A stretch of DNA of 64,000 nt from Sporosarcina sp. NCCP-2222. Lineage in GTDB: Bacteria > Bacillota > Bacilli > Bacillales_A > Planococcaceae. Shown in pieces: positions 56,686-64,000 of the stretch. Below the pieces are notes generated by a model. The model worked only from the letters and a program-made list of their open reading frames with translations, ran no database searches and was not told where the DNA came from. The position numbers and the translations under genes are program-made. Location: assembly GCF_023168145.1 (NCBI RefSeq), contig NZ_BQYK01000001.1, positions 533,343-597,342 on the forward strand, in the 5' to 3' direction. The number at the start of each line of letters is the position of its first letter. Within the stretch, counting starts at the first letter, position 1.

Positions 56686-56851
56686 TTTATGCGCGGCTAC
56701 CAGGGCCGTATGCGCGGGTAGCAACTGTTTATGCGCGGCTACCGGGGCCGTTTGCGCGGATAGCAACTGTTTATGCGCGGCTACAAGGGCCGTATGCGCG
56801 GGTGGCAACTGTTTATGCGCGGCTACCAGGGCCGTTTGCACAGGTACCCAG
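56686..56851. repeat. 42-bp tandem array, four units
   Basis: Units begin at 56686, 56728, 56770 and 56812. Each starts TTTATGCGCGGCTACC, continues GGGCCGTATGCGCGG and ends TAGCAACTG. The unit is made of two ~21-base halves that share TATGCGCGG. Most units carry GCTACC and GGTAGC, which can pair as a hairpin. Because 42 is a multiple of 3, long frames appear on both strands (LCAATRAVCAGSNC plus, ALVAAHKQLLPAHT minus), but without ribosome sites. It lies between brnQ and cstA, in the otherwise empty 56470-56880 stretch. Confidence 0.92.
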
Positions 56852-56877
56852 ACACTTGGCAAGATTTGTTTGATAAC

Positions 56878-56934
56878 GAAAAAAGGCTGTCACAGACAAT
56901 CAGTTTTCACTGATTTTCTGGACAGCCTATAGCT
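56878..56934 (-). terminator. brnQ terminator
   Basis: On the minus strand AGGCTGTC…AATCAGT pairs with AACTGATT…GACAGCCT, followed by TTTTTTCG. Confidence 0.85.
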
Positions 56935-56942
56935 CAATTGAG

Positions 56943-58289
56943 TTAATACGCTTTTCTGAATACCTTTACTAGTAATCCTGAAATCAGGATGACTATTACG
57001 ACAGGCAAAACCCATCCTAAACCGTGGGAGTATAGAGGCAAGGCTTTATCAAGAAATGCAGTCATTTCTTCGAGCCAAGCCGGCCGTGTTGCTTCCAGCG
57101 ACGCATAGAAGCTTGATATGCCATCCACCAGGCTAATTAAGAACGCAACCGCGGTTGCACTGACATAGACGATTCTTGAATGATCGAACAGCGGTGACAG
57201 GAATGTCAGCAACATCAGTACAACGGCCAGTGGATATAAAAACAATAAGACAGGTATGGAATAGGTTATGATGTTATCCAACCCGAAATTGGAGACGATG
57301 AAACAGAACAGTGAGAAGATGGTTACATACGCTTTATAGCTAATACGCGGGAAGAGAGAATTAAAGTACTCCCCACATGCCGTCACAAGACCGATGCTCG
57401 TTGTCAGGCAAGCCAATATGATAATGACCGCCAGCAAAACTGTTCCAAACGTACCAAAATAGTAGGAGGACGCTTGACTCAAAACCGGGCCGCCTGTTTC
57501 AAACAATCCAAACGTTCCTGTAGAGGAAGCTCCCAGGTAGGCGATCCCAATATAGATGATTGCTAAAAACCCTGCAGCAACTACACCTGTTTTGGCAGTC
57601 GCTTTCATGATTTCGACATTGTCCGTTACGCCGAGAGCCCGGATGGAATTAATGACAATGATCCCAAATACAAGTGAAGAAAGCACATCCATCGTATTAT
57701 ACCCTTCCAGGAATCCTTTGAAGAATGGGATGGTCTGATAATCGCCATGCGCCGGTTCCATAGGTCCGATTGGGTTAATAAAAGCGACAACCAATAACAC
57801 TAACAATAGAATAATGATAGCAGGTGACATGATCTTTCCAATGCGATCTACAATTTTACTTGGATTGAGCGAAAGCCAGAATGTCACCCCGAAAAAGACG
57901 AGTGTAAAAATGAACAATGCCAGTGTGCCGTAGCCAGATGGAATATACGAAGAGATGCCAATGTCATAGGCCACTGCCCCCGTCCGCGGAGCCGCGAAGA
58001 ACGGGCCAATCGTTAAATAAAGGACAGACGTAAAGACGATCCCGTAAATTGGATGCACTCTGCTCGCCAGCATTTGCAGATTTTCACTGCCTGAGAAGCC
58101 CATCGCCACAATGCCTAAAAACGGCAAACCCACTCCGGTAATGAGAAAGCCCAGAATAGCCGGCCACAAAGATTCTCCGGCATTTTGTCCTAAAGAAGCC
58201 GGGAAAATAAGATTACCTGCTCCGAAGAACAGGGCGAACAACATGACGCCGATTAACAGAAATGATGAGAATGATATTTTTTGCTGCAA
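56943..58289 (-). CDS. brnQ: branched-chain amino acid:cation symporter BrnQ
   Basis: A 448-residue carrier with about 12 helices and the LIVCS signature ALFFGAGNLIFPASLGQNAG near the start; it imports leucine, isoleucine and valine with Na+ or H+. TTG 58289 has AGGAGGG about 9 bases upstream. ATG codons up to 58379 are in frame but lie in the leader. A TTGCTT-N17-TATGAT promoter (58379-58351) lies 62 bases before the start. CodY control is common for this gene; I see no clear CodY box. Confidence 0.92.
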   Translation of the reverse strand: MQQKISFSSFLLIGVMLFALFFGAGNLIFPASLGQNAGESLWPAILGFLITGVGLPFLGIVAMGFSGSENLQMLASRVHPIYGIVFTSVLYLTIGPFFAAPRTGAVAYDIGISSYIPSGYGTLALFIFTLVFFGVTFWLSLNPSKIVDRIGKIMSPAIIILLLVLLVVAFINPIGPMEPAHGDYQTIPFFKGFLEGYNTMDVLSSLVFGIIVINSIRALGVTDNVEIMKATAKTGVVAAGFLAIIYIGIAYLGASSTGTFGLFETGGPVLSQASSYYFGTFGTVLLAVIIILACLTTSIGLVTACGEYFNSLFPRISYKAYVTIFSLFCFIVSNFGLDNIITYSIPVLLFLYPLAVVLMLLTFLSPLFDHSRIVYVSATAVAFLISLVDGISSFYASLEATRPAWLEEMTAFLDKALPLYSHGLGWVLPVVIVILISGLLVKVFRKAY

Positions 58290-58350
58290 TGAGGTGTTCC
58301 CTCCTAAATGTAAGTGTAAGCAACCGTTATGCAATATATCAATGTCCCTC

Positions 58351-58379
58351 ATCATACCGTCCGAACAGCTAAAAAGCAA
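58351..58379 (-). promoter_or_regulatory. promoter of brnQ
   Basis: On the minus strand TTGCTT (58379-58374) and TATGAT (58356-58351) are 17 bases apart. Confidence 0.65.
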
Positions 58380-58497
58380 TCATATTTATATTTTAAAATA
58401 ATATTATCATTTCATACTATTCATTATTTTTTAATTAATAGTAACGTTATTGCATTATACCACTGAAAGACCAGACTGTAGAGAATAAATTAATGAA

Positions 58498-61400
58498 TCA
58501 TTTAATAAAAAACACTGTTTTACTATATCCTTCCTTCGATTTCGTCACTTCTAATATAGCAGGGAATGCTGCTTTCAGTTCATCCACGTGGGAGATGACA
58601 CCAATCATTCTCCCTGAACGCTGAAGATCAATTAAGGCATCAATCGCCTTTTGCAGTGATTCCGAATCAAGTGTTCCAAAACCTTCATCGATAAACATCG
58701 TTTCAATCGAAACAGAACCTTGGAAGCTCTGAATGACATCGGACATACCAAGCGCGAGACAGAGCGAGGCATTAAATTTCTCGCCTCCCGAGAGTGTTTT
58801 GACATCTCTGTTTTGGCCCGTGTACGCATCATAAATATCAAGTCCAAGCCCGCTTTGCTTGCCACGGGCTTCCTGCCTGTCACTGCGGATCAATTCATAT
58901 TGTCCATTTGACATTTCACGCAGTCGGCTATTGGCTGATGCTACAATCCGTTCTAAATAATCAATTTGGATGAATCGCTCAAATGACAGTTTTAATCTAT
59001 TTTGTCCGCGCAGCAAATCATAGAGTTCACTGACTTTGCCAATCTTCTTCTCTAGTCCGACGAGGTTGTCTGAAGACTTCAACAGTTGGCCCTTGCTTTC
59101 GCTCAGCGCCTTTTCACTTGCGACGGACGCATGATAATTGCCTAATGCCATTTCATATTCCTTTTTCAATTCCTCTGTCATCGCTTCGATTGCCGTTATG
59201 TCGCTCTTCGCCTTTCCTTCAACTTGTTGTCTTAACGAAAGGATCATTTCTTTCGTGGCGTGTGCTTTTTGCTTGAATTCTTGAATGGCATTCCGAAGAT
59301 CTTTTCGTTCCTGTGCTGTCAAGACCGCTTCTTTATAATCCTCCATCGATTGGAATCCTGCTAATTGGAGTGCTCCCTTGAATTGCTTCTCAGCATTCTC
59401 TTTTCGGAAATGAAGTTGCTCTAATGCCTGCACGGAAAATTGTTCGGTGGCAGCCGCTTTGGTTAAACGCTCCTTGCTCTCTTCATATCTCTTTTGAACC
59501 GCTGAAAATAGTTCGTCAAGTTCCCTCTTGGCTTTCTCCAGTGCAGCAATCTGTTGTTCCAGAAAAGCTGCATCTCGATATTCTGGAGGAACCGATTCAA
59601 CTAGCTGTTCATACCGGGCTTGCGCTTTCCCCAGAATCGCCTGTTCATCAACCAATTTTCTCTCGGCCGCCTCCTTATCAATTTGGAGATGTTCCTGTTC
59701 ACCGGTTCCTTTTTTCCATTGTTGTTTCAATGTAGTAAGGGTGGATCTCTTTTGGCGCATTTGATGTAACCGTTCTTCCAGCCCTTTTTGTACAGCAAGA
59801 AGCTCGTCATAAGTGGCTTCAATTTTTTGCGCATCCAGCTGGCGCTTTTTCTCTTCCGCCTGCAAACCAACTGCTTCAGATGCAGCGAGTTGATTGCGAT
59901 ACGTCGTTTCGTGCTTCGATAACTTTAACCTTTCCGCTTCCACCAAATCCTTGGATAGTGACAGATTCTCTTCTTGACTGCCCATTTTCGTCGGATGGTG
60001 GGTGCTTCCACATACAGGGCAAGGTTTCCCGTCTTGTAGCGTGTGCGCTAAAAGGGAAGCCTGGTTATCGAGCCACCTTTGTTCAAGCAAAAAGAATTCG
60101 CGCTTCAATTGATTGAAATAAAGCGCCTGTTCCTCTGCTGCTTGTTTTGCTGCCTCATGCTTCTGGCGTAGCTTTTCGTAATCTGCCATCAACGCAATCT
60201 TCGTTTTCAGTTCATTCACTTCATCTACAACTTGCTCGTAATTTTCCACTTCGCGTTCTGTTTTTTCAACTTCATTCGCTAACCGACTCACTTCATTCCG
60301 CTTTTCAGTCAAACGGCCGTTAATGCTCGACATATCGGTATGAAGAATTTCCACACTTTTTTTCATGTTATGGAGATCCGCTTGCTTTTCTTTCAATGTG
60401 ATGACGACCGGTACATACTGCCGCAGTGAGGTCAGCTTCGTTTGAAGACGCTCCCTTTCGTCCTGCCGCTCTTCGATTCTTCCTTTTTCCAATTCAGCAG
60501 TTGTAAACGAATCCTTCGCCTGCTCCGCTTCCTTTTTGCTGCGTTCAACCGCTTCCTTTTGCGCAAGCCACTCTTTTTTCAATTCTGCATACTGTAGCTC
60601 AATGCCTTCGATGGAGGCCGCTTGTTCTGCCCGTTCCAAACTCCGTTCCTTTTGTTCAAGAATCGGCTGCTTCTCCGCTATCTGCCTAGCCAAGTTTTCC
60701 TTTCGTTCCAAGTCATCGAACAGCTGATTAATCATTTTGGCCGCATGGTAACTTGTTTGCACCTCGGTATGCCTCGCATAGGCCTCTTCGTATTTTTTCT
60801 GGTTTTCTTTAATTTTATTTCCATAATACACAAGCTCATTATCCAAGCCTTCAACAATTTGATAAATGTTCGGCTGGTCGTTTTCAAGCGAACGGAATAA
60901 TAAGGAGTCCCGATGCGGAACAGCCGACGGAATTCGGCGGATCAATCCATCAAACGATTGCCGCTCCCGTTCCCATTCCACCTTTAAATCATCCCTTTGC
61001 ACCTTCAGCCGATCGACAAGCTGACGATAAGGTTCTGTTTTGAAAATCTTTCGGAGAATGGCTTCTTTATTATCCGTATCTGAAGTAAGAAACTTCCGAA
61101 ATTCTCCTTGCGGCAGCATGATGATCTGACTGAATTGCGCATACGTAAAACCAATGAGACTTTCAATCTTTTGATTGATTTCTGTAACGATTTGCCTGTC
61201 GACAGCAGGAATCTCTCCATTGTTCGTTACTTCTACTAACTCACATCTGCCAGATGTTTCCGACTTATTTCCTGCTTTCGTATATGGGATTTGACGGAGA
61301 ACACGAAACTGGCGACCACGCACTTCAAAAACAAGTTCTACCCCCGTTTGGACAGAATCGTCAGCGAAATCGCTGCGCATCGCACGGCTGTCTGTCCTGT

Positions 61401-61578
61401 CTTCGCCACTCGCCAGTCCATACAAGGCATAGCATATCCCATCAAAGATCGTCGTCTTGCCCGCACCAGTCGCCCCTGATATGACAAATAGACGATGGCT
61501 GTCCAACTCCGTAAAATCGATAATTTCCGTTGCTTTATATGGACCGAAGGCGGTCATGCTCAATTTGATCGGCCTCAT
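58498..61578 (-). CDS. sbcC: exonuclease subunit SbcC
   Basis: A 1026-residue SMC/Rad50-like ATPase. Walker A is GATGAGKTT (35-43) and the Q-loop region is LPQGEFRKFL. Two long coiled coils run about 180-500 and 540-860, interrupted by the zinc hook CPVCGSTHHP (near 500). The ABC signature LSGGEKFNASLCLA and Walker B/D-loop MFIDEGFGTLDSESLQ are near the C-terminus. With SbcD it cleaves hairpins and protein-blocked DNA ends. It starts 1 base after the sbcD stop behind AAGGAGG. Length is typical. Confidence 0.95.
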   Translation of the reverse strand: MRPIKLSMTAFGPYKATEIIDFTELDSHRLFVISGATGAGKTTIFDGICYALYGLASGEDRTDSRAMRSDFADDSVQTGVELVFEVRGRQFRVLRQIPYTKAGNKSETSGRCELVEVTNNGEIPAVDRQIVTEINQKIESLIGFTYAQFSQIIMLPQGEFRKFLTSDTDNKEAILRKIFKTEPYRQLVDRLKVQRDDLKVEWERERQSFDGLIRRIPSAVPHRDSLLFRSLENDQPNIYQIVEGLDNELVYYGNKIKENQKKYEEAYARHTEVQTSYHAAKMINQLFDDLERKENLARQIAEKQPILEQKERSLERAEQAASIEGIELQYAELKKEWLAQKEAVERSKKEAEQAKDSFTTAELEKGRIEERQDERERLQTKLTSLRQYVPVVITLKEKQADLHNMKKSVEILHTDMSSINGRLTEKRNEVSRLANEVEKTEREVENYEQVVDEVNELKTKIALMADYEKLRQKHEAAKQAAEEQALYFNQLKREFFLLEQRWLDNQASLLAHTLQDGKPCPVCGSTHHPTKMGSQEENLSLSKDLVEAERLKLSKHETTYRNQLAASEAVGLQAEEKKRQLDAQKIEATYDELLAVQKGLEERLHQMRQKRSTLTTLKQQWKKGTGEQEHLQIDKEAAERKLVDEQAILGKAQARYEQLVESVPPEYRDAAFLEQQIAALEKAKRELDELFSAVQKRYEESKERLTKAAATEQFSVQALEQLHFRKENAEKQFKGALQLAGFQSMEDYKEAVLTAQERKDLRNAIQEFKQKAHATKEMILSLRQQVEGKAKSDITAIEAMTEELKKEYEMALGNYHASVASEKALSESKGQLLKSSDNLVGLEKKIGKVSELYDLLRGQNRLKLSFERFIQIDYLERIVASANSRLREMSNGQYELIRSDRQEARGKQSGLGLDIYDAYTGQNRDVKTLSGGEKFNASLCLALGMSDVIQSFQGSVSIETMFIDEGFGTLDSESLQKAIDALIDLQRSGRMIGVISHVDELKAAFPAILEVTKSKEGYSKTVFFIK

Positions 61579-61579
61579 G

Positions 61580-62725
61580 TTACGCTTCCTCCTTATTCAT
61601 CACATCATGCAATAGGTTAGACAGGATGGAGAGCGTTTCCTCATCTGCCTCTACCTCTTTCATCTCAGCATAGAACACACGGAAAAGATCCAGATCACTT
61701 GGCTTCGTATGCATTTCCGCAGATCTATTTTCTATAGTAGCTGCCAGTTTCGGCAGCGCTCTCTCTATATGCATGGCATTCGGATAGACAGAGCGGACCT
61801 TTTCCATCGGATACAAGACAGGCGTATCGTCCTGAAGCTGAATGAAGACGAAATCCTCGCTCGGTTCGTGCCGCAATATTTCATCCATCGTTCCTTTGAC
61901 TGTCCGCAAATCCTTATCGGGAATCAATTCCCTTTTTTCCACTGTCACTTGGCCCTCACCGTCCATGTCGACGATGTAAAACCCTTTTACATGATGCTCT
62001 TCTGAAATTGAATATTTCATTGGCGAACCGGCATATCTGATCTTTTCCTGCCCGACAAAATGAGCTTGATGTAAATGGCCAAGAGCCGTATAGTGAAATG
62101 GCTTAAATAGTTCTGCTGAAACATATTCAGCCCCGCCTATGGAGAGCGGCCTTTCCGAATCACTTGTATTCTCCGCTTCTTCCCCACCTGGTGTCACAAA
62201 TGCATGTCCAATTAATACATGGCGCGCATCTGGCGCAAGGTGGAGCTCTTCAATAATCCTTTTCATGGCACTATGGAAGTCCCGTATCGTATCGTCTTCA
62301 TAAAAATGTCTGCACACAGAAGGATCCACGAATGGCACAGGATGAAAATAAACCTCTCCATCAGCATCTTTCAATACAAATGGTGTCGTCTGCTTCGCAA
62401 GACGCCCAACTATGTAGAGACCATTTTTCCGCAACAGGTCGCTTCCAAAATGAAGTCGGCTTGGGCTGTCATGGTTACCCGCGACCGCAATGACTGGCGT
62501 ATGCAGCTCCATCACGATTTCCTGCAGCACTTCGTCTAATAGATTCACAGCTTCTGTCGGCGGTACAGCCCGATCATATAAATCACCCGCAATAATGACG
62601 GCATCAGGCTTTTCTTTTTTTATCGCATCTACGAATTGTCGTAATATAAAACGCTGTCCGTCTGTCATATAGACACCTTGAACAAGTTTGCCAAGATGCC
62701 AATCCGCTGTATGGAAAAACTTCAT
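61580..62725 (-). CDS. sbcD: exonuclease subunit SbcD (Mre11-like)
   Basis: A 381-residue calcineurin-like phosphoesterase. Metal-binding motifs: HTADWHLGK (residues 5-13), IIAGDLYDRAVPP (45-57), VAGNHDSPSRL (81-91), GHAFVTPGG and GHLHQAHF. It has a C-terminal capping domain that contacts SbcC. SbcCD is an ATP-dependent double-strand exonuclease and single-strand endonuclease, Mn dependent. It is the first gene of the sbcDC operon; ATG 62725 follows GGGGGAGA. Confidence 0.95.
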   Translation of the reverse strand: MKFFHTADWHLGKLVQGVYMTDGQRFILRQFVDAIKKEKPDAVIIAGDLYDRAVPPTEAVNLLDEVLQEIVMELHTPVIAVAGNHDSPSRLHFGSDLLRKNGLYIVGRLAKQTTPFVLKDADGEVYFHPVPFVDPSVCRHFYEDDTIRDFHSAMKRIIEELHLAPDARHVLIGHAFVTPGGEEAENTSDSERPLSIGGAEYVSAELFKPFHYTALGHLHQAHFVGQEKIRYAGSPMKYSISEEHHVKGFYIVDMDGEGQVTVEKRELIPDKDLRTVKGTMDEILRHEPSEDFVFIQLQDDTPVLYPMEKVRSVYPNAMHIERALPKLAATIENRSAEMHTKPSDLDLFRVFYAEMKEVEADEETLSILSNLLHDVMNKEEA

Positions 62726-62852
62726 TCTGCCTCTCCCCCGATTCTAGTTCTCCTTTTATTTTACAGTACTTTCTTGTGATAGCCATAGCAATCCAAAGTG
62801 AGGGAAATTGAAAAAGTTATGGAACTATATAAAACTGTCCAAGAAAAAAGAC

Positions 62853-62881
62853 TTTACTCTGAATCTAAGATATACTATACT
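62853..62881 (+). promoter_or_regulatory. promoter of the metal ABC operon
   Basis: TTTACT (62853-62858) and TATACT (62876-62881) are 17 bases apart, giving a start near 62888, inside the first palindrome of the operator pair. The leader is about 130 nt. Confidence 0.65.
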
Positions 62882-62886
62882 GGCAT

Positions 62887-62906
62887 AAGTTGCTCTAGGG
62901 AAACTT
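62887..62906 (+). promoter_or_regulatory. operator-like palindrome, copy 1
   Basis: AAGTTGCTCTAGGGAAACTT is a 20-bp imperfect palindrome (8 of 10 pairs) at the predicted start point. It resembles MntR/DtxR-type boxes in size and in its TTGC…AAAC outline. Metal repression is inferred from the downstream transporter. Confidence 0.5.
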
Positions 62907-62979
62907 TGATGGTAGTGTTCATTTATCACCTCTAAAAGCATATATTCAACCGCATATCGAACTACTTTTTTTAACCTGA

Positions 62980-62999
62980 AAGTTGCACAAGGGAAAGTT
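62980..62999 (+). promoter_or_regulatory. operator-like copy 2
   Basis: AAGTTGCACAAGGGAAAGTT matches copy 1 at 17 of 20 positions, 93 bases downstream and just ahead of the ribosome site of the ATPase gene. Its symmetry is weaker. Confidence 0.45.
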
Positions 63000-63020
63000 G
63001 GATTGATTGGAGTGAAAAAC

Positions 63021-63764
63021 ATGAAAGACCAATTACGCGTCCATGACGTATCCGTATCGTATTATGGAAATCCCGTGTTGGTGGATGTGTCCTTCACATT
63101 CACATCAGGGAATCTCATCGGCATATTGGGCCCAAATGGCGCCGGCAAATCAACATTGATGAAAGCAATGCTCAGTCTAATACCAAATGACAAAGGTTCA
63201 GTTGAAATCAACGGGAAACCGATTAAAGAGGTCCGTAAGCAAATCGCTTATGTTCCGCAAAGATCCAATATCGACTGGAACTTTCCGATCACTGTGAAGG
63301 ATACCGTCCTGTTAGGAACGTATCCTAAGCTCGGTCTTTTCCACAGACCGAAAAAAGAACATAAGGAATGGGCGATGCAATGTCTGGAACAGGTAGGCAT
63401 GGCGGATTTTGCGAATCAGCAAATCGGGGAACTTTCGGGAGGACAGCAACAGCGGGTATTCCTAGCACGGGCCCTTGCACAACAAGCAGACATTTTCTTC
63501 CTCGATGAACCTTTCGTCGGCATTGACGTATCAAGTGAAGAAGTAATCATCGGCATATTAAAACGGCTTCGCGATGAGGGAAAACTCGTGTTTGTCGTTC
63601 ATCACGACTTGACGAAGGTGAAACAATACTTTGACGAGCTTGTATTGATCAATAAAAACTTGATTGCTGCCGGACCGGTTCAAGAAGTTTTCACGACGGA
63701 AAATATGACGAGAGCGTATCAGCGTCCATTTTCAATGGTCGAAGGATCGGAGGTACCTTTATGA
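63021..63764 (+). CDS. mntB: Mn/Zn-type ABC transporter ATPase (MntB-like)
   Basis: A 247-residue ABC ATPase. Walker A is GPNGAGKST (about 37-45), the signature LSGGQQQRVFLARAL, Walker B ADIFFLDEPFVGID, and the switch VVHHDLTKV. The sequence YVPQRSNIDWNFPITVKDTVLLG is typical of the manganese/zinc/iron chelate (MntB, ZnuC, SitB) group. It powers uptake of divalent metal through the permease that follows. The ATG at 63021 follows GGAGTGA; the ATG at 63003 has no ribosome site. It overlaps the permease gene by ATGA. Mn rather than Zn is inference. Confidence 0.85.
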   Translation: MKDQLRVHDVSVSYYGNPVLVDVSFTFTSGNLIGILGPNGAGKSTLMKAMLSLIPNDKGSVEINGKPIKEVRKQIAYVPQRSNIDWNFPITVKDTVLLGTYPKLGLFHRPKKEHKEWAMQCLEQVGMADFANQQIGELSGGQQQRVFLARALAQQADIFFLDEPFVGIDVSSEEVIIGILKRLRDEGKLVFVVHHDLTKVKQYFDELVLINKNLIAAGPVQEVFTTENMTRAYQRPFSMVEGSEVPL

Positions 63765-64000
63765 TCGAATTCATACATGATTTGCAAACGTATGCGTTTT
63801 TACAAAAAGCTTTTACGACATCGATTATGGTTGGCGTTATCTGCGGCGTTATCGGAAGCTTCATCGTCCTGCGGGGCATGGCGTTGATGGGCGATGCGAT
63901 TTCACATGCGATCTTGCCGGGCGTGGCTATTTCCTATATGCTCGGCATCAATTATTTCTACGGCGCCGTATTGACAGGCGTGTTAACAGCGTTCGGAATC
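63761..64000 (+). CDS. mntC: metal ABC transporter permease, truncated by window end
   Basis: Eighty codons are visible from ATG 63761. The first helix reads TTSIMVGVICGVIGSFIVL, followed by RGMALMGDAISHAILPGVAI, the signature of ABC-3 family permeases for Mn and Zn, then another helix. The frame is open at the window edge. It overlaps the ATPase gene by four bases and belongs to the same operon. In B. subtilis mntABCD two permeases and a lipoprotein accompany this gene. Confidence 0.88.
   Translation, partial: MIEFIHDLQTYAFLQKAFTTSIMVGVICGVIGSFIVLRGMALMGDAISHAILPGVAISYMLGINYFYGAVLTGVLTAFGI

Noticed and set aside
56602-56932. Open frames on both strands over the 42-bp array
   Set aside because: The period is a multiple of three, so frames stay open by chance; no start signals and low-complexity products.
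58290-58500. T-box or CodY box before brnQ
   Set aside because: No TGGTACCGCG-type element and no AATTTTCWGAAAATT-like site could be found; only a promoter is visible.

Overview
The window comes from a Gram-positive, Bacillus-like chromosome. The order dgcP–rpsD … tyrS … acsA–acuABC–ccpA–aroA … ytxGH–murC–sftA–ytpRQ … ytoP … ytnP–trmB … murJ … leuS … yttB–ytqAB closely follows the Bacillus subtilis 'yt' region. Purine-rich ribosome binding sites, frequent TTG/GTG starts, T-box leaders and U-rich intrinsic terminators point the same way. The departures from B. subtilis (ku–ligD beside tyrS, a class A PBP beside acsA, a NERD gene and dat–pepV beside trmB, cstA, sbcCD and a metal ABC operon close by) suggest Planococcaceae, perhaps Sporosarcina. 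That assignment is inference; no 16S gene or search was available.

Layout. 1-4700: the 5' part of a GAF/GGDEF diguanylate cyclase, divergent rpsD with a long leader, an AT-rich methyltransferase, an unrecognised helical protein and a VOC protein. 4770-7570: divergent ligD and ku (non-homologous end joining). 7570-12260: tyrS with a Tyr T-box, and a class A penicillin-binding protein. 12260-19000: acetate module (acsA, acuA, acuB, acuC), ccpA and aroA. 19150-24250: an FtsA-like ATPase with C-terminal repeats, ytxH, ytxG and murC. 24370-31410: sftA, ytpR, ytpQ, a lipoprotein, a DUF84 NTPase and ytoP. 31580-33500: actP and its DUF485 partner. 33770-38930: ytzB-like gene, ytnP, trmB, a NERD protein, dat and pepV. 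39290-43310: ytzE-like regulator, rsuA-type pseudouridine synthase, murJ and ytfP. 43490-44080: a 20-bp tandem array. 44200-51420: leuS with a Leu T-box, scoAB, yttB, ytqA and ytqB. 51460-58290: yueD-like SDR, DUF4825 protein, LysM-3D protein, GNAT, GntR regulator, cstA, a 42-bp repeat array and brnQ. 58490-64000: sbcCD, then a Mn/Zn-type ABC operon cut by the window end.

Carbon theme. Many genes act on two- to four-carbon metabolism: acetate activation (acsA) and its acetylation switch (acuA/acuC), acetate uptake (actP), ketone-body activation (scoAB), pyruvate/peptide uptake (cstA), and the master regulator ccpA. A near-consensus cre lies in the first codons of the DUF485–actP operon, so CcpA encoded here probably controls acetate uptake encoded here.

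The most unusual items are two intergenic tandem arrays built from alternating ~20-21-bp half-units (43490-44080 and 56686-56851), an FtsA-type ATPase with about five ~60-residue C-terminal modules, a duplicated palindrome at the metal-ABC promoter, and candidate sigma-G and sigma-B promoters before ku and ytxG. I found no CRISPR array, transposase, prophage, rRNA or tRNA gene.
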